A stretch of DNA of 64,000 bases from CALESS01 sp041741455 (GTDB lineage Bacteria > Chloroflexota > Anaerolineae > Anaerolineales > Anaerolineaceae). Positions within the stretch are counted from its first letter, which is position 1. Each line of letters opens with the position of its first letter. The DNA lies in contig JBGSJZ010000142.1 in assembly GCA_041741455.1 (NCBI GenBank), positions 25,235 through 89,234 on the forward strand, given 5' to 3'. Below are positions 59,070 to 64,000 of this stretch, piece by piece. The notes under the pieces were generated by a model. That model was not told where the DNA came from and searched no databases. It saw only the letters and a list, made by a program, of their open reading frames with translations. Made by a program: the position numbers and the translations under genes.

Positions 59070-60281
59070 ATGAAACGTACACTCCTGTCGCTCATCCTGC
59101 TGGTCACCCTGGCCGGCTGCTCGGTCCTGGCACCGTCTGCCACGGCCACCCCACTCCCGACGCAGACGACCGTTCCACCCACCGCTTTCCAACCAGTGGA
59201 AAATACCGCCACCCCGGTGCCTCCCACATCCACTCCCGTCCCGCCAACCGAGACACCCACAGCCACCCCTACGCCTCAGCAGATGTACGGTCCCAGTGGC
59301 TTTCCAGAGGATGTCAACCCGCTGACCGGTCTCAAGGTGGCGGATCCATCCCTGCTCAACCGCCGGCCGGTCATCATCAAGATCCAAAACCTGCCGCGCG
59401 ACAGCCGCCCGCAATGGGGTGTCTCCTCGGCGGATTTGGTGTTTGAATATTACACCGAGTTTGGCACCACCCGTTTTGCCGCCATTTATTACGGCGAGAA
59501 TACGGCCCAGGCTGGCCCCATCCGCTCGGCGCGCTTTATCGATGTCAACTTCATCCGCGGTTACAAAGCCTTCTTCGTCTTTGGCAGCGCCTATGAGGGT
59601 GTGTATAACCGCCTGATCAATTCAGAATTTTCTGATCGCCTGATTCTGGAACAGCCCAGATCCTGCCCGCCCCTCTGCCGGGTGGAACCCAATTCGCACA
59701 ATTACCTGGTAGCCGATACCACCAGGTTGAATGAGTACTTTGCCTCCCGCAAGCTGGATAACAGCCGCCAAAACCTGGATGGCATGCTGTTCGATCAGGT
59801 TGCGCCAGCGGGCGGCAGCCCGGCATCCACCATTTACGCCCGCTTTTCCAGCGCCATCTTCAACCGCTGGGATTACGAACCCGCTGTCGGTGCATACTTG
59901 CGCTTCTCGGATGCGCAAAATGACACCACCGGTCAGAATGAGGTTTACGCGCCCCTATTGGACCGCAACACCGGTGAGCAGATCAATGCCGAAAACGTGG
60001 TGGTTTTATTTGTAGAACACAACTGGGTGGTCAAAGATGGCATCAGCGAGGTGGTGGACATGACCGTCCTCGGCCAGGGCAATGCCTACATCGCCCGGGA
60101 TGGCCAGATTTACAATGTGCGCTGGCAGCGCCTCACCAACAACGACGTTCTGACCCTCATCGATCAAGATGGCAATCCTTTCCCCTTTAAACCTGGCAAC
60201 ACATGGTTTGAAGTGATCGCCCAGTTCTCGGCTGCCCAGGTGACCGATACCGGCATGCGCTTTATCAATGTTATGCCGTAA
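59070..60281 (+). CDS. DUF3048 (YerB-like) lipoprotein
   Basis: A 403-residue lipoprotein. MKRTLLSLILLVTLAGCSVL gives the lipobox Cys17, followed by a 55-residue Thr/Pro linker. The globular part has the DUF3048 pattern: PVIIKIQNLPRDSRPQWGVSSADLVFEYYTEFGTTRFAAIYYGE, AGPIRSARFIDVNF and the C-terminal DGQIYNVRWQRL and FKPGNTWFEVI. YerB of B. subtilis is the best-known member; no biochemical role is settled. The ATG at 59070 is chosen because the signal sequence and SD start there. A possible weak terminator follows at 60291-60327. Confidence 0.9.
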   Translation: MKRTLLSLILLVTLAGCSVLAPSATATPLPTQTTVPPTAFQPVENTATPVPPTSTPVPPTETPTATPTPQQMYGPSGFPEDVNPLTGLKVADPSLLNRRPVIIKIQNLPRDSRPQWGVSSADLVFEYYTEFGTTRFAAIYYGENTAQAGPIRSARFIDVNFIRGYKAFFVFGSAYEGVYNRLINSEFSDRLILEQPRSCPPLCRVEPNSHNYLVADTTRLNEYFASRKLDNSRQNLDGMLFDQVAPAGGSPASTIYARFSSAIFNRWDYEPAVGAYLRFSDAQNDTTGQNEVYAPLLDRNTGEQINAENVVVLFVEHNWVVKDGISEVVDMTVLGQGNAYIARDGQIYNVRWQRLTNNDVLTLIDQDGNPFPFKPGNTWFEVIAQFSAAQVTDTGMRFINVMP

Positions 60282-60290
60282 CCTTGAAAT

Positions 60291-60327
60291 AAAAGCAAAG
60301 CGCTTCCCAAAGTGCGACGCAGCTTTT
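60291..60327 (+). terminator. Possible terminator after the DUF3048 gene
   Basis: An outer AAAAGC/GCTTTT pairing encloses an inner hairpin, GCGCTT with AAGTGC over a 4-nt loop (one G-U pair). The T-run is part of the outer stem and short, so efficiency is doubtful. Confidence 0.35.
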
Positions 60328-60377
60328 GATGATTAAAACTTTTTAACCGGTTGTGGGCTGTCACCCTGTATAACCGC

Positions 60378-60406
60378 TTGACATTCTTTTAGAAATATGC
60401 CATACT
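60378..60406 (+). promoter_or_regulatory. Strong promoter of the 60.4-kb small unit
   Basis: A perfect TTGACA (60378-60383), exactly 17 bp, then CATACT (60401-60406). Transcription would start at about 60413, just before the CTGCG-G6-CGCAG hairpin and 60 nt before the small ORF. Confidence 0.75.
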
Positions 60407-60449
60407 AACTTCAACCTGCGGGGGGGCGCAGCCCGGAAACGCTATCCTT

Positions 60450-60530
60450 ATGGAAGAGGAGGTGATAGCCGCAATGTGTGACAGTAGTTACCAAAGTGGC
60501 GCTGCGGTATCCCTCCTCGTAGTTCTATAG
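60450..60530 (+). CDS. Small peptide ORF, 26 or 18 residues, unrecognised
   Basis: ATG at 60450 opens 26 codons; an in-frame ATG at 60474 opens 18 codons ending in the same TAG. The second start has AGGAGGTGAT (60457-60466) 7 bp upstream, a complete match to the 16S 3' end, so the 18-residue form MCDSSYQSGAAVSLLVVL is the better bet. It is a Cys-containing peptide with a hydrophobic end. The 5' arm of the 12-bp stem lies in its codons and the stop codon lies in the loop, tying translation to folding. I know no family for it. It may be a leader peptide, a toxin-like peptide or a chance ORF. Confidence 0.45.
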   Translation: MEEEVIAAMCDSSYQSGAAVSLLVVL

Positions 60531-60547
60531 AGGACTACCGCAGCGCC
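60498..60547. repeat. 12-bp perfect inverted repeat over the 3' end of the small ORF
   Basis: GGCGCTGCGGTA and TACCGCAGCGCC flank 26 nt. The stem is GC-rich and no T-run follows it directly, so it is a stable RNA hairpin but not a classical terminator. Confidence 0.88.
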
Positions 60548-60555
60548 CAAAACCG

Positions 60556-60577
60556 GAGCCGCCCGCAAGGGCGGCTC
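60556..60577 (+). terminator. GCAA-loop hairpin closing the small unit
   Basis: GAGCCGCCC and GGGCGGCTC pair over a GCAA tetraloop. The downstream sequence TCTGGTTAATGCCTTTT has only a delayed T-run, so this may be a poor or factor-dependent terminator or a 3'-stabilising hairpin. Confidence 0.6.
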
Positions 60578-60637
60578 TCTGGTTAATGCCTTTTCAGTTT
60601 CCAATTATTTATTCAAGAAGGGGACTACAATAGAATT

Positions 60638-62047
60638 ATGACTCTCGCCGTTTGGTGGATTCGCCGTGATTTGCGTTTGAACGATAATCCGGCATTGCTG
60701 GCCGCTCATCGTACCGGCTTGCCGGTGCTCCCTGTTTTCATTCTAGATCCAAGCCTCTTGGCGTTGAATACCCCTTCCCGCCAGGCCTTTCTCTTCGGCG
60801 GGTTGATGGAACTGGGCAAGGCCCTCACGCATCAGGGCGCCCGCCTGGTGGTGCGGCGCGGCCAGCCGCTGCAGGAGCTGCAAAAGTTGCTGGCCGAAAC
60901 CGGGGCGACCTTCGTATTTGCCGAGGAGGATTACAGTCCGTATGCCCGCAGTCGGGATGACGAGATTACCCGCCAGTTACCGTTGCAGTTGGTGACGGGA
61001 GCCTCGGTACAGCCGCCCCTGGCCGTCCACAAACCGGATGGCAAGCCCTACACCGTCTTCACCCCCTTCAGCAAGGCCTGGAAAGCCCTGCCATTGCCTA
61101 CTCCTCTCAAATTGCGCCCCTCGGAGATCCGCTTTGAAACGGACCCAACCATCCATTCTGAACCTCTTCCGGACTTGCCTTACCCGCCAGCCTTTTACCC
61201 CGGCGAGGCTGAAGCCGAGCGCCGCTTGGGGGATTTCATGGCCGGGCCGGTCGAGACCTACGCCGAGGACCGCAACCGCCTCGATCTGCCGGGTACCTCC
61301 ATGCTCTCGCCCTACTTGCGTTTTGGTATGCTCTCCCCCCGCCGGGCTGTCCAGGCTGCCGTGCAGTCTGCAGATCAGGCTGAAGGTGAAGCCCGGCATG
61401 GGGCCGAAGTTTTCTTCAACGAGCTGATCTGGCGGGAGTTCTACCAGTCCATCCTCTACCATTTCCCCCACGTTCTGCAGGGGGCGTTCAACCCCTCCCT
61501 GCGGGATATTCCCTGGCGAGACGACCCAGCCGGACTGCAAGCCTGGCAGGAGGGCCACACCGGCTACCCGGTCGTGGATGCCGCCATGCGCCAGTTGCGT
61601 TCCATCGGTTGGATGCACAACCGGGCTCGCATGATTACGGCTTCCTTCCTGGTCAAGGACCTGCTGATCAACTGGCAGGCCGGTGAGCGCTGGTTCATGC
61701 GCTGGCTGGTGGATGGTGACCCAGCCTCCAACAACGGTGGCTGGCAGTGGACTGCCGGTACCGGCACGGATGCCGCCCCCTACTTCCGCATCTTTAACCC
61801 AATCTCACAAAGTCTGAAGTGCGATCCGCAGGGCGCTTATATCCGCCAATGGCTGCCGGAGCTGGCCAAACTGCCGGACGAGTACATCCATACCCCCTGG
61901 CTGATGTCACCGGCTGACGCCGCTGCCCTCGGCTTCCGCCCTGGAACCGATTACCCACTGCCAATCGTGGATCATCGCGAAGCTAAAGAGCGCACCCTGG
62001 CTGCTTATGCGGCCGCCAAAAAATTTACAAGCAAAGAGGAATTATGA
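60638..62047 (+). CDS. phrB: Deoxyribodipyrimidine photolyase (class I CPD type)
   Basis: A 469-residue DNA-repair flavoprotein. WWIRRDLRLNDNPALLAAHRTG begins the N-terminal Rossmann antenna domain; the FAD domain has RFGMLSPRRAVQAAV, ELIWREFYQSILYHFP, GYPVVDAAMRQLRSIGWMHNRARMITASFLVKDLLINW and NNGGWQWTAGTGTDAAPYFRIFNP, which contain the conserved Trp residues of electron transfer and the DNA-binding loop. Reverses cyclobutane dimers with blue light. TACAAT ends 6 bp before the ATG and an AAGGGG lies too far upstream for a normal SD, so a leaderless mRNA is possible. The last bases overlap the Rieske gene by ATGA. Photolyase suggests exposure to light. Confidence 0.95.
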   Translation: MTLAVWWIRRDLRLNDNPALLAAHRTGLPVLPVFILDPSLLALNTPSRQAFLFGGLMELGKALTHQGARLVVRRGQPLQELQKLLAETGATFVFAEEDYSPYARSRDDEITRQLPLQLVTGASVQPPLAVHKPDGKPYTVFTPFSKAWKALPLPTPLKLRPSEIRFETDPTIHSEPLPDLPYPPAFYPGEAEAERRLGDFMAGPVETYAEDRNRLDLPGTSMLSPYLRFGMLSPRRAVQAAVQSADQAEGEARHGAEVFFNELIWREFYQSILYHFPHVLQGAFNPSLRDIPWRDDPAGLQAWQEGHTGYPVVDAAMRQLRSIGWMHNRARMITASFLVKDLLINWQAGERWFMRWLVDGDPASNNGGWQWTAGTGTDAAPYFRIFNPISQSLKCDPQGAYIRQWLPELAKLPDEYIHTPWLMSPADAAALGFRPGTDYPLPIVDHREAKERTLAAYAAAKKFTSKEEL

Positions 62048-63027
62048 TCCGTAATCAATGGTATGTTATCCTGGAATCCAAGGAAGTTCGGAAAGGCAAA
62101 CCGCTTGGCCTGACCCGCATGGGCGAGAAGTTGGTGGTCTGGCGGGCGTTGGATGGGCGGGTCAGCGTGATGAGCGACCTCTGCCCGCACCTCGGCGCGC
62201 CGCTCTGCCTGGGCAAAGTAAAGGGAGACCGGCTGGCTTGCCCGTTCCATGGTTTTGAATACGACAGCACCGGTGCCGCCCGTTATGTACCTTCTCTTGG
62301 TAAAGCCGGGGACATCCCCAAAGCCCTCAAAGTGCGTACCTATCCGGCCTATGAAGCCCACGGCTGGATCTGGATGTTCTGGGGGGAGCCTCAGGGCGAT
62401 TTGCCAGCGCCAAAGTGGTTTGATATTGATGAGAGTTTCCATTACAGCGGCTTTCACCAGCACTGGCCGGTACATTACTCGCGCATGGTGGAAAACCAGT
62501 TGGACCCAATGCATGTGCCATTGGTGCACTCGGACAGCATCGGACGAGGCGGCCGCTTTGTGGTGGAAGGTCCACTGGCGAAGATAGAGGAAGATGTGCT
62601 CTCGATCTGGGTTTATAACCGCCGGGATGATGGCACCCGGCCGCGCAAGGCTGAGGAATTGCCAGAACCAATTCGCCCTCCGTTTTTGGTTTTCAATTTT
62701 CCCAACTTATGGGAGAACCGCATCAATGAAGATATGCGGATTGTGGCAGCCTTTGCCCCGGTGGATGACGAGAATAGCATTATCTACATCCGCTACTACC
62801 AGCGCTTTGTCAAAGCCCCATTGCTCAAGAACTTCGTCAGTTGGGTGGGCAAGCTGGGCAGCATCTATGTCACCTACCAGGACCGGCGCATTGTCAGCCG
62901 GCAACTTCCCAAACGCACCATGCTGAAGAAGATGGGGGAGAAGCTGCTGCAGGGTGACAATGCGATTTTGCAGTATCGCAAGCATCGCCATGAACTGCTC
63001 AAGAAAAACAACCAGGTCGAAGACTGA
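62044..63027 (+). CDS. Rieske 2Fe-2S oxygenase (aromatic-ring-hydroxylating type)
   Basis: A 327-residue oxygenase alpha-subunit-like protein. The Rieske centre is complete with Cys47-x-His49 (CPHLG) and Cys66-x-x-His69 (CPFHG). The mononuclear iron site is visible as N151-x-x-D154-x-x-H157-x4-H162 in ENQLDPMHVPLVH. Members include oxygenases and demethylases such as vanillate O-demethylase and PaO-like chlorophyll enzymes; the substrate here is unknown. It is translationally coupled to the photolyase gene, an unexpected partner. No reductase component is adjacent. Confidence 0.92.
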   Translation: MIRNQWYVILESKEVRKGKPLGLTRMGEKLVVWRALDGRVSVMSDLCPHLGAPLCLGKVKGDRLACPFHGFEYDSTGAARYVPSLGKAGDIPKALKVRTYPAYEAHGWIWMFWGEPQGDLPAPKWFDIDESFHYSGFHQHWPVHYSRMVENQLDPMHVPLVHSDSIGRGGRFVVEGPLAKIEEDVLSIWVYNRRDDGTRPRKAEELPEPIRPPFLVFNFPNLWENRINEDMRIVAAFAPVDDENSIIYIRYYQRFVKAPLLKNFVSWVGKLGSIYVTYQDRRIVSRQLPKRTMLKKMGEKLLQGDNAILQYRKHRHELLKKNNQVED

Positions 63028-63229
63028 AAATTTTCATCAACCTATCAAGAACTGGATCAGGGTGGGGTAGGCTCGCGTCTGCCCCAATTTTGGCATAACA
63101 AGGTCAACTCCCTCATAATAACTTGTTGAACCGTCATAGTAGTAGGGCGCTGGCCATACCCATACTAGCTGCATTGTCTGCAAGACTAACTTAACATGTG
63201 GTAAATAGTGCGGGGGCAGATCAAGACTA

Positions 63230-63241
63230 TCTAGCGCTAGA
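63230..63241. promoter_or_regulatory. 12-bp palindrome TCTAGCGCTAGA, copy 1
   Basis: A perfect palindrome, preceded by AGACTA. An identical copy lies 78 bp to the right. Two identical palindromic boxes at this spacing resemble a pair of operator or binding sites. Confidence 0.5.
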
Positions 63242-63307
63242 ATTCCCTTTATTTCTTTTAAATTCCCGATTGTTCCCGTTTATTATGCATTTTTATTGGT
63301 TGATTTA

Positions 63308-63319
63308 TCTAGCGCTAGA
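63308..63319. promoter_or_regulatory. 12-bp palindrome TCTAGCGCTAGA, copy 2
   Basis: Identical to the box at 63230 and again preceded by an A/T-rich ATTTA. It lies 26 bp beyond the stop of the small minus-strand ORF. Flanks of the two boxes differ, so this is not a longer duplicated block. Confidence 0.5.
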
Positions 63320-63344
63320 GTAAAGTGAGAATAGTTTAACCAAT

Positions 63345-63596
63345 TTATGACATAGAAGATGATTCAAAACTCCAATCTTCATCTACCTCATATTCGGTTA
63401 ATTGGATTAAATCTTCTTCAATTTCAACTCCACCCCATTTTTTATTAAATTCCTCAAAATCAACAGTGCCACACATTTCTTCGATGAGAGGAATTAGAGC
63501 GTAAGACCGGATAAAACTATGTAACTTATGCCTAAATTGATTTCCTAGAATAAAAATTATTTCTGGAAGTGTTTTAGACCAGATATCTTCTGGCAT
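63345..63596 (-). CDS. Small acidic hypothetical protein beside the IS
   Basis: An 83-residue ORF that I do not recognise. The first half is mixed helical (SKTLPEIIFILGNQFRHKLHSFIRSYALIPLIEE) and the second half strongly acidic (GGVEIEEDLIQLTEYEVDEDWSFESS). There is no good SD. Codon use is AT-rich and unlike the rest of the window but like the adjacent transposase border. Internal sequence looks protein-like and not random. It may be cargo or a remnant of the incoming DNA; its reality is uncertain. Confidence 0.45.
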   Translation of the reverse strand: MPEDIWSKTLPEIIFILGNQFRHKLHSFIRSYALIPLIEEMCGTVDFEEFNKKWGGVEIEEDLIQLTEYEVDEDWSFESSSMS

Positions 63597-63613
63597 AATA
63601 AATACACCGTAAA

Positions 63614-64000
63614 TTAAGTTTCCTTGAATTTAAGATTGTCAGGCTGAACCTTAACATAATGAGAATTGAGCTTGGAACGAGCCGACTGCACAGAAAATTG
63701 CCAGTTAATCTTGATGCCTAGCGCTCTGCGTTGAGCTATTAGAGCAAGAACTTCCCGCTCAAGTTGTTCCAGGGTCGGAATTCGGCGAGCTAAACACAAC
63801 CGAGAGAGCGCAGAGAATTCAATTTCAATCATGTTCAGCCAACTGGCAGACTTCGGTGTGAAACAGAATTCAAAATGTTCTGCCAAAGCCTGGGCTTCGT
63901 CTGCTGGAAGGTTCTCGTAAAAGGCGCTGGTATCATGCGTATTGAGATTGTCTTGCACCAACCGGATTTTGGTAGCATCTGGAAATGCTTTTACAAGCGC
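63614..64000 (-). mobile_element. IS630-family transposase, C-terminal part, cut by the window edge
   Basis: The minus-strand frame is open to position 64000 and gives the last 128 residues of a DDE transposase. ALVKAFPDATKIRLVQDNLNTHDTSAFYENL carries the second catalytic Asp (QDNLNTH), and FTPKSASWLNMIEIEFSALSR the third acidic residue (E, in the NMIEIEF segment) in the spacing usual for IS630/Tc1-mariner-type DDE_3 proteins. SARSKLNSHYVKVQ is the usual terminus. The element end should lie shortly after the stop at 63614; I cannot define its inverted repeat or TA target because the other end is outside the window. Confidence 0.88.

Larger units (their letters stand above)
60412..60580 (+). 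ncRNA. Candidate structured leader/small RNA with internal anti-SD
   Basis: The predicted transcript of about 170 nt opens with a hairpin CTGCG/CGCAG whose loop is six G (60416-60431). In the centre a 12-bp perfect stem pairs 60498-60509 with 60536-60547, extended inward by CCTC/GAGG. CCTCCTC (60512-60518) in that loop is also a perfect complement of GAGGAGG in the SD at 60456-60462, so two exclusive folds are possible. A last hairpin at 60556-60577 may end it. It could be a regulatory RNA in its own right or the mRNA of the small peptide. Confidence 0.5.
63028..63344. other. AT-rich intergenic region with palindromes and a short inverted repeat
   Basis: No gene is apparent. TCTGCCCC (63078-63085) and GGGGCAGA (63213-63220) form an 8-bp inverted repeat 127 bp apart. 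Two identical 12-bp palindromes follow, at 63230 and 63308. Base composition drops toward AT to the right, matching the small ORF and IS630 remnant beyond. It looks like the border of an inserted or decayed mobile segment. Confidence 0.5.

Noticed and set aside
60977..61618. Minus-strand 213-codon ORF.
   Set aside because: Antisense of the photolyase gene, whose motifs are complete along the whole length.
1..64000. tRNA, rRNA, CRISPR arrays, known riboswitches and prophage genes.
   Set aside because: I looked for conserved tRNA ends, rRNA cores, regularly spaced direct repeats and phage structural genes and found none that would stand up.

Overview
The window reads as chromosomal DNA of a Chloroflexota bacterium, most likely of the Anaerolineae lineage. 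This is inference from style: GC-rich genes, frequent TTG starts behind good Shine-Dalgarno sequences, lipoproteins with long Thr/Pro linkers, paired L,D-transpeptidases, and a Wzm/Wzt export system without any lipid A or LPS-core gene in view. No rRNA or tRNA gene is visible to fix the taxonomy.

About 45.7 kb is one surface-glycan locus. At the left edge are the end of an SpsF-like cytidylyltransferase and a DegT aminotransferase, closed by a strong terminator at 1.7 kb. A leftward operon (10.6 to 1.75 kb) follows: two paralogous 404-residue membrane proteins separated by a decayed pseudogene, a 677-residue GT-C-like membrane protein, a GT2 polyprenyl-phosphate-type transferase, two tandem GNAT acetyltransferases and an RffA/WecE-like aminotransferase. 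This fits making, acylating and attaching a 4-amino-4,6-dideoxyhexose. A divergent control region at 10.65 kb, an older near-copy of which survives at 8.65 kb, also starts the rightward operon: winged-helix regulator, Wzm, Wzt, then some 30 co-directional genes, many overlapping by ATGA.

The rightward operon mixes glycosyltransferases of several folds with nonulosonic (sialic-acid-like) sugar genes: three NeuB-type synthases, one NeuC-type 2-epimerase, three CMP-sugar synthetases (one fused to a HAD phosphatase), an AsnB-type amidotransferase, two 2-hydroxyacid dehydrogenases, two SDRs and a Gfo/Idh/MocA oxidoreductase. A DUF115 protein with similarity to GT42 sialyltransferases is a good candidate transferase. 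The simplest reading is that the cell makes two or three different, possibly amidated or reduced, nonulosonic acids, builds a heteropolymer in the cytoplasm, exports it by Wzm/Wzt and decorates it outside with GT-C enzymes.

From 45.7 to 63 kb the genes are more ordinary: DUF1232, a PQQ-type sugar dehydrogenase lipoprotein, Nudix, an orphan solute-binding lipoprotein, AMMECR1 plus flavin reductase (minus strand), an amidase and two L,D-transpeptidases, a thioredoxin-TPR protein, an MFS transporter, a DUF2085 membrane protein, a DUF3048 lipoprotein, photolyase and a Rieske oxygenase. Between DUF3048 and photolyase lies a compact unit at 60.38-60.58 kb with its own promoter, a 26- or 18-codon ORF with a perfect SD, a 12-bp perfect stem over its 3' end, an internal anti-SD and a final hairpin. 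It is the most unusual non-coding signal here. The right edge turns AT-rich, with two identical 12-bp palindromes, a small orphan ORF and a truncated IS630-family transposase.
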